This document shows, one piece after another, positions 34,511 to 43,132 of a stretch of DNA of 64,000 nucleotides. The notes beneath the pieces are model-generated. The model worked only from the letters and a program-made list of their open reading frames with translations. It was not told the DNA's origin and made no database searches. Every line of letters starts with the position of its first letter. The first letter of the stretch is position 1. The stretch spans positions 37,712 through 101,711 of the forward strand of contig CAZEXP010000005.1 of assembly GCA_964516845.1 (NCBI GenBank), written 5' to 3'. Position numbers and translations under genes: made by a program. This stretch comes from JAPEKQ01 sp964516845. GTDB lineage: Bacteria > Joyebacterota > Joyebacteria > Joyebacterales > Joyebacteraceae.

Positions 34511-35368
34511 ATGAGAAAACGATACAGTCTCACGGAGCGCCTACGCGCTCTCGTGAATCAGGACTCCGGAGTCGATCCTTCGCGAGCCAGCGAACTCAGA
34601 AGGCTCTGCCGGGAACTCGGCATTCGGATCCGTGATCTCAGTCTTCTCGACCAGGCACTGAGTCACAGGTCGTATGTGCACGAGCAGGACATGGGACGCG
34701 GGGAGTCGAACGAACGCATGGAATTCCTCGGGGACTCCGTGCTCGGCCTCGTCGTGAACGAGGCGCTCTACGAGAAGTTCGCGACGCGTCAGGAGGGGCG
34801 GCTGACGAAGATCAAGTCGCTTCTCGTCAGCGAGACCGTTCTCTCGAGGCGCGCTGAGGAGATCGAACTCGGGAAGTACATCCACCTGTCCGACAATGAG
34901 AGGCTTTCCGGCGGGGGGAACCGCTCGTCGATCCTCGCCGATGCGTTCGAGGCCGTTATCGCGGCCATCTACCTCGATTCAGGGCTGGATGCCGCTCGAG
35001 GCTTCATCGAGGATCACATCCTCGCCGACATGGAGAAGCTTCTCAACATCGAGGAGTACAAGAACTACAAGAGTGTCGTTCAGGAGCACGCCCAGAAGAA
35101 GCTGGGCGCGCGACCGAGATATCGCGTCGTCTCCGCGACCGGACCTGAACACGAGCGCAAGTTCTTCGTGGAACTCAAGATCGATGGTCGGGCGCTCGGA
35201 CGAGGTGAGGGCAAGAACAAGAAGGAAGCGGAGCAGATGGCGGCGCGCAACGCGCTTTCGAAGCTCGGCCTCCTCGACAACGGCAAGAAGAAGCGGCCGC
35301 GTCGTTCGTCCTCGTCTCGACGGGGCCGGAGAGGCGGTCGGCGTCGCAAGAAGGAGAGTTCTGCATGA
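34511..35368 (+). CDS. rnc: ribonuclease III
   Basis: Cleaves double-stranded RNA in rRNA maturation and mRNA decay. The 285-residue protein has the RNase III signature ERMEFLGDSVLGLVVNEAL and the downstream acidic ligands around ADAFEAVIAAIYLDSG. A C-terminal dsRNA-binding domain ends in KKEAEQMAARNALSKLG. Unusually, about 25 further residues form an Arg/Lys/Ser-rich tail. fabF-rnc adjacency is common in bacteria. The stop overlaps the next start by 4 nt. Confidence 0.95.
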   Translation: MRKRYSLTERLRALVNQDSGVDPSRASELRRLCRELGIRIRDLSLLDQALSHRSYVHEQDMGRGESNERMEFLGDSVLGLVVNEALYEKFATRQEGRLTKIKSLLVSETVLSRRAEEIELGKYIHLSDNERLSGGGNRSSILADAFEAVIAAIYLDSGLDAARGFIEDHILADMEKLLNIEEYKNYKSVVQEHAQKKLGARPRYRVVSATGPEHERKFFVELKIDGRALGRGEGKNKKEAEQMAARNALSKLGLLDNGKKKRPRRSSSSRRGRRGGRRRKKESSA

Positions 35369-36534
35369 ACTATTTCCTCACTGAAGAGCAACTGATGCTG
35401 AAGGACCTGTGCGCGCAGATCGCGCGCGAGAAGATCCTGCCGGTCCGCGAGGAACTTGACGAGAGCGGTGAGTTTCCCTGGCAGATCGTGAAGGTCTTTG
35501 CGGAGTCGGATATCTGCGGCGTTTACATCCCCGAGGAGTATGGTGGGTTCGGCGGCGGCGCGATGGAAATGTGCGTGGCTACCGAGGAGCTTTCGCGCGT
35601 CTGCGGCGGTATCTCGCTGGCGTTCGCCGCCACGGCGCTCGGCACGTATCCGATTCTCCTGTTCGGCAGCGAAGAGCAGAAGAAGAAGTATCTCCCGCCG
35701 ATCGCGGCCGGTGAGAAGCTCGGGGCCTTCGCGCTGACCGAAGCGAACGCGGGCAGCGACGCGGGTGCTCTGGAGACCACGGCCACCCATGACGGCGACG
35801 AGTACGTCCTCAACGGGACGAAGCAGTGGATCACGAACGGCGGCGAGGCGGAGACATACACCGTCGTCGCGCGCACGAAGAAGGGCGTCGGCATCAGGGG
35901 CATCAGCGCGTTCATCGTCGAGAAGGGCACGCCCGGCTTCACGTTCGGCAAGAAGGAGAACAAGATGGGCATCCGGGCGTCGGCGACGCGCGAACTCATC
36001 TTTCAGGACTGCCGGATCCCGAAGGAGAACCTGCTCGGACGAGAGGGCATGGGCTTCATGGTGGCGATGAAGACGTTCGACCACTCCCGGCCCGGTGTGG
36101 CGGCGCAGGCCGTCGGCATCGCCCAGGGTGCGCTCGACGAGGCCGTCAAGTACGCCAGACACCGCGAGCAGTTCGGACAGCCGGTCGCGTCGTTCCAGGG
36201 GTTGCAGTTCATGCTCGCCGACATGGCGACTCAGGTCGAGGCGGCGCGGGCCCTCGTGCATCACGCGGCGCGCATCGTCGATTCCGGCGAGAAGAACATT
36301 GCGAAGATCTCCGCGATGGCGAAGCTCTTCGCATCCGACGTCGCGATGTCGGTCACAACCGACGCCGTCCAGGTGCTTGGCGGGTACGGCTACATGAAGG
36401 AGTACCCGGTCGAGAAGATGATGCGCGACGCGAAGATCACGCAGATCTACGAGGGGACCAACCAGATCCAGCGGAGCGTCATCGCCTCGCAGGTCATCAA
36501 GGAGAGCGCCGCGAAGGAGAAGCGCGGCGAGTAG
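35365..36534 (+). CDS. acyl-CoA dehydrogenase
   Basis: A 389-residue FAD enzyme of the short-chain acyl-CoA dehydrogenase family. It shows FALTEANAGSDAGALETTA, QWITNGGEA, GREGMGFMVAMKTFDHSRPG, a FAD-binding QVLGGYGYMKEYP, and the catalytic glutamate in YEGTNQIQR. The next genes encode the electron-transfer flavoprotein, so electrons leave through EtfAB. With a ferredoxin-fused EtfA the reaction could run as a bifurcating acyl-CoA dehydrogenase or enoyl-CoA reductase, as in butyryl-CoA and caffeyl-CoA systems. The substrate is not defined by sequence. Confidence 0.93.
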   Translation: MNYFLTEEQLMLKDLCAQIAREKILPVREELDESGEFPWQIVKVFAESDICGVYIPEEYGGFGGGAMEMCVATEELSRVCGGISLAFAATALGTYPILLFGSEEQKKKYLPPIAAGEKLGAFALTEANAGSDAGALETTATHDGDEYVLNGTKQWITNGGEAETYTVVARTKKGVGIRGISAFIVEKGTPGFTFGKKENKMGIRASATRELIFQDCRIPKENLLGREGMGFMVAMKTFDHSRPGVAAQAVGIAQGALDEAVKYARHREQFGQPVASFQGLQFMLADMATQVEAARALVHHAARIVDSGEKNIAKISAMAKLFASDVAMSVTTDAVQVLGGYGYMKEYPVEKMMRDAKITQIYEGTNQIQRSVIASQVIKESAAKEKRGE

Positions 36535-36542
36535 GGGATGCC

Positions 36543-37337
36543 ATGAGGATCGTCGTTCTCATGAAGCAGGTGCCGGACACGACAGAGGTCCGCATCGACC
36601 GCGAGACGAACACGCTCATCCGCGAGGGTGTCCCGTCGATCATCAACCCGTTCGACATGTACGCGCTCGAGGAGGGCCTCCGCATGCGCGAGGCCGCCGG
36701 CGAGGGGACCGTCACGGTGATGTCGATGGGGCCTCCGCAGGTGGAGACGGCTCTCCGCGAAGCGCTGTCGATCGGCATCGACGACGCCGTCCTGCTGTCC
36801 GATCGGGCGTTCGCCGGATCCGACACCTGGTCAACGTCGTACACCCTGGCAGCCGGTGTCCGGAAGCTCGGGGACGTCGACGTGATTCTCTGCGGCAAGC
36901 AGGCCATCGATGGTGACACGGCGCAGGTCGGTCCGGGCGTTGCGCGGCTCCTTGGAATCCCCCAGGTCGCATACGTCAAGGCCATAGCGCTCGAGGGCGC
37001 GACGTGCACCGTTGAGCGGATGATGGAGGACGGCCACGACGTGCTTCGCGTCCCACTGCCGGCGCTCTTCACCGTCGTCAAGGACATCAACGAGCCGCGG
37101 CTTCCCTCACTCAAGGGGAAGATGAAGGCGAAGAAGGCCGAGATCGTGGTCTGGGGCGCTTCCGACCTCGACGTGGACCCGGCCGAGCTCGGTCTCGACG
37201 GATCCCCGACCCGTGTGATGAAGATCTTCGCGCCCGAACTCAAGTCGGGCGGAGTCATGTTCGAGGGCGAGACGGGGGAGACCGTCCCGAGGCTCGTCAA
37301 GGAACTCCTGCCCATCCTCAGAGGCGAGGCGCAGTAG
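36543..37337 (+). CDS. etfB: electron transfer flavoprotein beta subunit
   Basis: A 264-residue EtfB. It begins MRIVVLMKQVPDTTEVRIDR and has INPFDMYALEEGLRMRE, LCGKQAIDGDTAQVGPGVA and a recognition-loop-like region near PRLPSLKGKMKAKK. A long frame that appears to extend upstream through the dehydrogenase gene is a shadow; the ATG at 36543 has AGGGGA and full family homology. It pairs with the ferredoxin-fused EtfA downstream. Confidence 0.95.
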   Translation: MRIVVLMKQVPDTTEVRIDRETNTLIREGVPSIINPFDMYALEEGLRMREAAGEGTVTVMSMGPPQVETALREALSIGIDDAVLLSDRAFAGSDTWSTSYTLAAGVRKLGDVDVILCGKQAIDGDTAQVGPGVARLLGIPQVAYVKAIALEGATCTVERMMEDGHDVLRVPLPALFTVVKDINEPRLPSLKGKMKAKKAEIVVWGASDLDVDPAELGLDGSPTRVMKIFAPELKSGGVMFEGETGETVPRLVKELLPILRGEAQ

Positions 37338-37409
37338 AGACAGGCGACGCGCCCCGCGTTCCGCTTCGGGCGGGCTCCGGAGCGTGGCATCGATTTGGGA
37401 GAGTATCGC

Positions 37410-38606
37410 GTGAGCAGTATCGAGGTTGTGCAAGACCGATGCGTGGGTTGCGGGCTCTGCGAGAGCGCGTGCCTCTACGATGCCATCGAAATGAAGGACG
37501 GTCTCGCCGTCATCAACGACAATTGCACGCTCTGCGGAGCGTGTGTCGATGCGTGCAAGTTCGGCGCGATCATTCTCAGGCAGGCGCGGCAGGAAGCCGT
37601 GTCGCTGGACGACTACCGGGGCGTGTGGGTCATCGCCGAGCAGCGCAACGGCGAGCTCAACGACGTTTCGTTCGAGCTTCTGGGGAAGGGGCGCGAGCTC
37701 GCTGATGAACTCGGGACGGAACTCTCGGCAGTGCTCCTCGGTTCCGGAGTATCCGGGATGGCGCAGGAACTCGTGCGTCGGGGCGCGGACCGCGTGCACG
37801 TCGTCGACGATCCGGCTCTCAAACATTTTCTCGACGAGCCGTATGCGAATGTCGTCGCCGAGCTCGTCATTCGCCACAGGCCGGAGATCGTGCTCACCGG
37901 CGCGACCACGCTCGGTCGCTCGCTCATCCCGCGGGTCGCGGTCCAGGTGAAGACAGGGCTGACGGCCGACTGCACTGGTCTGGCGATCGAGGACGGAGGG
38001 CGTCAGCTCCTTCAGACGCGTCCTGCCTTTGGCGGCAATATCATGGCGACCATCATCTGTCCGAACCACAGGCCGCAGATGGCGACCGTCCGGCACAAGG
38101 TCATGGCGGCGCTCGACGCCGACGCGTCCCGCACGGGTGAGATCGTCAACGAGACCGTTGACGCCGGCCTTCTCGCATCGACCGTCGACTACGTCGAGTT
38201 CGTGAAGGACCTCACACAGACGGTCAACATCGCGGATGCCGACGTCATCGTGTCCGGCGGCCGAGGGCTCGGCGGACCGGAGAACTTCCATCTCATCGAG
38301 GAACTCGCCGGGGCGATGGGCGGCGCGGTCGGCGCCTCCCGCGCGGCCGTCGACGCCGGATGGATCCAGTACTCGCACCAGGTCGGTCAGACCGGTAAGA
38401 CCGTTCAGCCGAAGCTCTATGTCGCCTGCGGAATCTCGGGCGCGGTCCAGCACCTCGCCGGCATGCAGTCGGCGAAGGTCATCGTGGCCATCAACAAGGA
38501 CCCCGATGCCCCGATCTTCAAGGTCGCCACGTTCGGCATCGTCGGTGACGTGTTCGAGGTGCTCCCGCTGCTCACGAGAACCCTGAAAGGGAGCGCGGCG
38601 GGGTAG
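37410..38606 (+). CDS. etfA: EtfA with N-terminal 4Fe-4S ferredoxin domain
   Basis: A 398-residue protein. Residues 1-60 carry two ferredoxin motifs (CVGCGLCESACLYDAI and CTLCGACVDACKFGAI). The EtfA domain follows with WVIAEQRNGELNDVSFELL, RPAFGGNIMATIICP and the C-terminal FAD site SGGRGLGGPENFH, GQTGKTVQPKLYVACGISGA and VAINKDPDAPIF. Ferredoxin-fused EtfA is known from bifurcating systems such as caffeyl-CoA reductase and lactate dehydrogenase of acetogens. The GTG at 37410 has GGGAGAG six bases upstream. A terminator follows the gene. Confidence 0.95.
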   Translation: MSSIEVVQDRCVGCGLCESACLYDAIEMKDGLAVINDNCTLCGACVDACKFGAIILRQARQEAVSLDDYRGVWVIAEQRNGELNDVSFELLGKGRELADELGTELSAVLLGSGVSGMAQELVRRGADRVHVVDDPALKHFLDEPYANVVAELVIRHRPEIVLTGATTLGRSLIPRVAVQVKTGLTADCTGLAIEDGGRQLLQTRPAFGGNIMATIICPNHRPQMATVRHKVMAALDADASRTGEIVNETVDAGLLASTVDYVEFVKDLTQTVNIADADVIVSGGRGLGGPENFHLIEELAGAMGGAVGASRAAVDAGWIQYSHQVGQTGKTVQPKLYVACGISGAVQHLAGMQSAKVIVAINKDPDAPIFKVATFGIVGDVFEVLPLLTRTLKGSAAG

Positions 38607-38650
38607 TCCAGGTCGCGCCGGCCCATCCAGGTCGCGCCGGCCCATCCAGG
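38607..38650 (+). repeat. 19-nt direct repeat, 2.3 copies
   Basis: The unit at 38607-38625 recurs exactly at 38626-38644, and its first six bases recur at 38645-38650. It starts right after the etfA stop. It looks like a small slippage or recombination duplication. Confidence 0.7.
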
Positions 38651-38662
38651 GAAGCGACCTTC

Positions 38663-38706
38663 ACGGAGAGAGGCCCGACCGCATCGGCGGCCGGGCCTCT
38701 CTCCGT
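38663..38706. terminator. 15-bp hairpin between converging genes
   Basis: Perfect 15-bp arms 38663-38677 and 38692-38706. It separates etfA (+) from the phosphatase-fold gene (-), and is placed to end both. Neither flank has a strong T-run. Confidence 0.7.
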
Positions 38707-38734
38707 TGTGGGAACGTCTGTATCCCGTCGGTTC

Positions 38735-40030
38735 TCAGTCTCCCGATATCAGGCGCCTGGTCTGTGCCGCGAGCGATTCCATGGCGTCCGTCGCGCACGC
38801 GGAGACCTCGACCACGCGGTTCGAGGAGTCGGTGTAGCTCGGAGGTGACGCCTGCAGGAATTCCGCGGGTGTGGCCTGTGTCACGATGCGACCGTCGAGG
38901 TCGGAGGGGATCGGGCGTCCAAGCAGGGCAAGCAGGGTCGGCGCCACATCGACGGTGGAGAGCTCGATGGGAACCGGGACCGGCGTGATCTTCGGTCCGC
39001 TCAGCATGAACACGCCGGGAGCCCCGCGCTCGTGCGAGCCGGCGACACGGATATCCCCCTGGGCCGGATGCGTGCCGTAGGTGGAGCAGACCAGGAATAC
39101 CGTGTGCTCATCGGCGAGCCCGTGGATGCGGCGGATGGCCGAGTCGATGAACTCGTGGTAGGCGGGGAGCACGTCCGCGTAGCGTTCCGCGGCGTCTGGA
39201 GTGAGTCCCGGGAAGAACTCGGGCATCCCCGGCGCCACGAACCGGTGGCTCACGGCGTCGAGGCCTCCCAGCTGGATCAGCGCGATCTCCGGCTCAAGCT
39301 CTGCGAGCATGCCGGCAGCCAGATCGAGCGTGGTCCGGTCCGAGACGTAGGACCAGCGGGCCGCGAGCACGTTCTCGGACCACCCTTCGGGCTCGGTCCC
39401 GGCGGGGAGGATGTCCTCCTCGAACTCCGCGAGCCACGTGTCCATGCCGGTGCGGATCGCCTCGTCAACGCGCGCAGCGACGCTCGGAGGGAGCCCCTGT
39501 GAGCTTCCTCCTCTCAGGAGCATCGGAGCGAGCGCTGTCTCGTGAGCGGGCGCGTCGGGCACGTACGGTGCGATGACCGTCCCCGCGTTCCCGGACTCTC
39601 CAAGAGGCCAGCTGCCCGGCCACCCGATGGTCAAGCAGGACCCGCCCGAGGAGACGACCGTCCGGGCGATACCCGGAACGCCCGTGTTCACGGCGCGGCC
39701 CCTGAGTTCATCGAGTGCCCGGAGAGCGCCCTCCGAGAGGAACCTGCCGTTGCCCAGCTGTGTCCAGCCGACCGACGGGAGCACCGGTCGGTCGGGGGCG
39801 ACGCTGCCAAGGACGCTCCGCCCGGCCAGGTGGCCGAGGAAGGGCATCCGTCCTTCCGAGACGTACTTCTGAAGGATGAACCAGTCGAGTCCGTCGACGC
39901 CCACCACGATGACCCTCAGCCCGCTCGCTGAGGACGTCTGGGTCACGGTCGGCTGCCAGAGTACGGCGAGGGCGAGGAGGACGAGCGCGACGATGAGGAG
40001 CGCTGCGAGCACAGTCGTTCTGGTCGTCAT
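38735..40030 (-). CDS. membrane-anchored alkaline phosphatase-superfamily protein, possibly degenerate
   Basis: A 431-residue protein with one N-terminal membrane anchor (about residues 7-26) and a phosphodiesterase/alkaline phosphatase-fold domain facing outside. It has the first metal motif VVGVDGLDW, a GLDAVSHRF segment matching the usual DxxxH metal site, GSHERGAPGVFMLSGP, and TVDVAPTLLALLGRPIP. Where active homologues have an SDHG-like pair, this one reads CSTYGTH, so one metal site may be lost or shifted. A phosphotransferase, a nucleotide pyrophosphatase or a binding-only protein are all possible. It is monocistronic and opposite to its neighbours. Confidence 0.8.
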   Translation of the reverse strand: MTTRTTVLAALLIVALVLLALAVLWQPTVTQTSSASGLRVIVVGVDGLDWFILQKYVSEGRMPFLGHLAGRSVLGSVAPDRPVLPSVGWTQLGNGRFLSEGALRALDELRGRAVNTGVPGIARTVVSSGGSCLTIGWPGSWPLGESGNAGTVIAPYVPDAPAHETALAPMLLRGGSSQGLPPSVAARVDEAIRTGMDTWLAEFEEDILPAGTEPEGWSENVLAARWSYVSDRTTLDLAAGMLAELEPEIALIQLGGLDAVSHRFVAPGMPEFFPGLTPDAAERYADVLPAYHEFIDSAIRRIHGLADEHTVFLVCSTYGTHPAQGDIRVAGSHERGAPGVFMLSGPKITPVPVPIELSTVDVAPTLLALLGRPIPSDLDGRIVTQATPAEFLQASPPSYTDSSNRVVEVSACATDAMESLAAQTRRLISGD

Positions 40031-40056
40031 GTGAGAGTCTACTCCGGCTTTGCGGC

Positions 40057-40085
40057 TTGTTGAGTGTGTTGAATCGTAGTAGAAT
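40057..40085 (+). promoter_or_regulatory. promoter of uvrA
   Basis: TTGTTG (40057-40062), 17 nt, TAGAAT (40080-40085). The predicted transcription start (about 40092) coincides with the ATG at 40093, so the mRNA may be leaderless. No SOS box was recognised. Confidence 0.6.
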
Positions 40086-40092
40086 CTTTAGC

Positions 40093-43017
40093 ATGCCTAA
40101 ATCCCGCCAGTCAAGAGATAGTGCCGGCTCCTCGAATTGCCGGACGGTTTCGGGAGACCCCGGACGCCTCGTCGTCAGGGGCGCTCGCGAGCACAACCTC
40201 AAGGGCTTCGATCTCGAGATACCGCGCAATTCGCTCGTCGTCATCACGGGGCTCTCCGGTTCGGGGAAGTCGTCGCTTGCGTTCGACACGATCTACGCGG
40301 AGGGGCAGCGCCGCTACGTCGAGTCGCTCTCCGCGTACGCGCGCCAGTTTCTCTCGCAGATGCAGAAGCCCAAGGTCGAGTCGATCGAGGGTCTCTCGCC
40401 AGCCATCTCTATCGAGCAGCGGACCGCATCGCACAATCCGCGATCGACGGTCGGCACGGCCACAGAGGTCTACGACTACCTGAGACTCCTCTTCGCGCGA
40501 ATCGGCGTCCCACACTGCCACCTCTGTGGACGCGAGATATCGCAGCTCACCGTCGACAGCATGGCCGATATCATCCTCGGCCACGACGACGGCGCGCGCG
40601 TCGAGATCGTCGCTCCGATGGTGCGCGGCAAGAAGGGCGAGCATCGGGACGTGCTCCGTCGCATTGAGCGGGGCGGGTTCGTCCGCGTGCGCGTCAACGG
40701 CGAGACGACCGAGATAGGCGACGTCGGCAAGCTCAACCGGAAGAAGAAGCACGACATCTCGGTCATCGTGGACCGCCTGATCCTGCGGGACAAGGTTCGG
40801 CAGCGACTCGTCGACTCACTTGAGACGGCGCTCGAACTCAGCGACGGGATCGTGGAGGTCCTCGTCGGCAAGGAAGAGCTCCTGCTCTCGGAGGCCGCGT
40901 CGTGCCCGCACTGCGGCGTCGGTCCCGGTGAACTCGCCCCGCGGCTCTTCTCGTTCAACAGTCCCTACGGGGCGTGTCCGGAGTGCGGCGGTCTGGGAAC
41001 GAAGATGCGGGTGGACCCCGATCTCATCGTGCCCGACCGCACGAAGTCGCTCCGCGAAGGGGCGGTTACGTGCTGGTCCGACCTGGCGACCGGCTGGCTG
41101 AGGCACAAGCTCGACGCGCTGTGCGAGTTCTACGGGTTCGATCTGATGACCCCGTTCGAGAAGCTGGATCCGCACGTGCTGGAGGTGCTTCTTCAGGGCT
41201 CGGGCGACGAGAAGATCGAGTACAACATCCAGTTCGAGAAGGGACGTTGGGAATACGTCGGCGGCTTCGAGGGCGCCATCCCGAATCTCGAACGTCGGTA
41301 TCGCGAAACCAAGTCGGAGAACATCCAACGCTGGATCGAAGGGTTCATGACGGTCGACAACTGCCCCGCCTGCGGCGGCGCACGGCTGAGGCCTGAGGCG
41401 CTCGCCGTGCGTGTCGGCGCCCTCGCCATCAGCGATGTCTCGGCGATGTCCGTCAAGCAGGGTGTCACGTTCTTCAAAGGACTCAAGCTGGGAGCGCGCG
41501 ACAGGAAGATCGCGCACGAGATCCTCAAGGAAATCGGAGAGCGGCTCGGATTCCTCTCGGATGTCGGGCTCGACTACCTCACGCTCGACCGCTCCTCCGG
41601 GACTCTCTCCGGCGGCGAGGCGCAGCGGATCCGTCTCGCGACACAGATAGGCTCACGCCTCGTCGGCGTGCTCTACATCCTGGATGAGCCGTCGATCGGA
41701 CTGCACCAGCACGACAATGCCAAGCTCCTGCGGACACTGATCGCGCTGCGTGACATCGGCAACACGGTCATCGTCGTCGAACACGACGAGGAGACCATCA
41801 GGAGCGCCGACTGGGTCGTTGACCTTGGCCCGGGAGCGGGCAGGCTCGGCGGCGAGGTCGTCGCCAGCTGTCCGCCCGGAGAACTGCCGAACCACGCGAA
41901 GTCGCTCACGGGCGACTATCTTGCGGAGCGCAAGCGGATCGACGTTCCCAGGAAGCGACGGCCGATGGACGGCCCCCGCCTGAAGGTCATCGGCGCACGC
42001 GAGAACAATCTCAGGAACATCGATGTCGAGTTCCCGCTCCGCACGCTCGCCTGTGTGACCGGCGTTTCGGGCTCGGGGAAGAGCACGCTCGTCTCGGACA
42101 TCCTCTACCGCGCGCTCGCCGAGTGGTTCCACCGTTCAAGGAAGATCCCCGGCCGGTTCGACCGCATCGAGGGGATCGAACACATTGACAAGGTCGTCAA
42201 CATAAGCCAGGCGCCCATCGGCAGGACCCCGCGCTCGAATCCGGCCACCTACACGGGCACGTTCGTTCACATCCGCCAGCTCTTCGCTCGAGTCCCGGGG
42301 GCCCGGGCTCGCGGATACCGACCCGGACGGTTCAGCTTCAACGTCAAGGGCGGCCGGTGCGAAGCCTGTCAGGGCGGTGGACAGGTGAAGATCGAGATGC
42401 ACTTCCTGCCTGACGTATTCGTCACGTGCGAGGCATGCGCCGGCAGACGATTCAACCGCGAGACGCTCGACATCCTCTACAAGGGGAAGAACATCGCGGA
42501 CGTCCTGGAGATGACGGTCGCCGAGGCGCTCGAGTTCTTCGACAGCATCCCGATGGTCCGCCGCAAGCTGCAGACACTCTCCGATGTGGGGCTCGGGTAC
42601 ATCCATCTCGGACAGGCGGCCACCACACTTTCGGGCGGGGAGGCGCAGCGCGTCAAGCTGTCGTCCGAGCTGTCGCGGAAGAGCACGGGGCGGACCCTGT
42701 ACATTCTTGATGAGCCGACCACGGGGCTCCACTTCCACGACGTGAAGATGCTCCTCGAGGTGCTCGGACGCCTCGTCGACCGAGGCAACACCGTGCTTGT
42801 GATCGAGCACAACCTCGACGTGATCAAGACCGCCGACTACATCGTCGACCTCGGTCCGGAGGGAGGCGATGACGGAGGAACGATCGTCGCGAAGGGGACT
42901 CCCGAGGAGGTTGCCGCCACCGCGGGTTCGTACACCGGCGCCGTGCTTCGCGACATCCTGCGACCGGGAGATGCGGATGGCGACCGCGACGCGGCGGAGC
43001 GCCGGTCCCGGTCGTGA
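40093..43017 (+). CDS. uvrA: excinuclease ABC subunit A
   Basis: The damage-recognition ATPase of nucleotide excision repair, 974 residues. It has RGAREHNLKGFDLEIPRN, two Walker A motifs (GLSGSGKSSLA and GVSGSGKSTLV) and two ABC signatures (LSGGEAQRIR and LSGGEAQRVK). The zinc cysteines are CHLCGRE, CPHCG...CPECGG and CEACQGG...CEACAG. The ATG at 40093 has no Shine-Dalgarno and sits at the predicted transcription start. The N-terminal 20 residues before the conserved region are Ser/Arg-rich, as is the C-terminus. UvrB and UvrC are not in the window. Confidence 0.96.
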   Translation: MPKSRQSRDSAGSSNCRTVSGDPGRLVVRGAREHNLKGFDLEIPRNSLVVITGLSGSGKSSLAFDTIYAEGQRRYVESLSAYARQFLSQMQKPKVESIEGLSPAISIEQRTASHNPRSTVGTATEVYDYLRLLFARIGVPHCHLCGREISQLTVDSMADIILGHDDGARVEIVAPMVRGKKGEHRDVLRRIERGGFVRVRVNGETTEIGDVGKLNRKKKHDISVIVDRLILRDKVRQRLVDSLETALELSDGIVEVLVGKEELLLSEAASCPHCGVGPGELAPRLFSFNSPYGACPECGGLGTKMRVDPDLIVPDRTKSLREGAVTCWSDLATGWLRHKLDALCEFYGFDLMTPFEKLDPHVLEVLLQGSGDEKIEYNIQFEKGRWEYVGGFEGAIPNLERRYRETKSENIQRWIEGFMTVDNCPACGGARLRPEALAVRVGALAISDVSAMSVKQGVTFFKGLKLGARDRKIAHEILKEIGERLGFLSDVGLDYLTLDRSSGTLSGGEAQRIRLATQIGSRLVGVLYILDEPSIGLHQHDNAKLLRTLIALRDIGNTVIVVEHDEETIRSADWVVDLGPGAGRLGGEVVASCPPGELPNHAKSLTGDYLAERKRIDVPRKRRPMDGPRLKVIGARENNLRNIDVEFPLRTLACVTGVSGSGKSTLVSDILYRALAEWFHRSRKIPGRFDRIEGIEHIDKVVNISQAPIGRTPRSNPATYTGTFVHIRQLFARVPGARARGYRPGRFSFNVKGGRCEACQGGGQVKIEMHFLPDVFVTCEACAGRRFNRETLDILYKGKNIADVLEMTVAEALEFFDSIPMVRRKLQTLSDVGLGYIHLGQAATTLSGGEAQRVKLSSELSRKSTGRTLYILDEPTTGLHFHDVKMLLEVLGRLVDRGNTVLVIEHNLDVIKTADYIVDLGPEGGDDGGTIVAKGTPEEVAATAGSYTGAVLRDILRPGDADGDRDAAERRSRS

Positions 43018-43078
43018 CCCATCTACTATGGCGGCCCTGAGCGGGGAGTTTCGTCCCTACGGATCACGATGCAGTGCG

Positions 43079-43107
43079 TTGACAAGAGAAACCGACTGTA
43101 GTAAGCT
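43079..43107 (+). promoter_or_regulatory. promoter of the methyltransferase gene
   Basis: TTGACA (43079-43084), 17 nt, TAAGCT (43102-43107). The predicted start near 43114 leaves the ATG at 43133 as the first usable start and excludes the ATG at 43112. Confidence 0.65.
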
Positions 43108-43132
43108 CATAATGGAACGCAGGGGTCGAGAC

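Noticed and set aside
35826..36542. N-terminal extension of EtfB through the acyl-CoA dehydrogenase gene
   Set aside because: The extension is out of frame with a well-conserved dehydrogenase and has no EtfB homology. The ATG at 36543 fits the family start.
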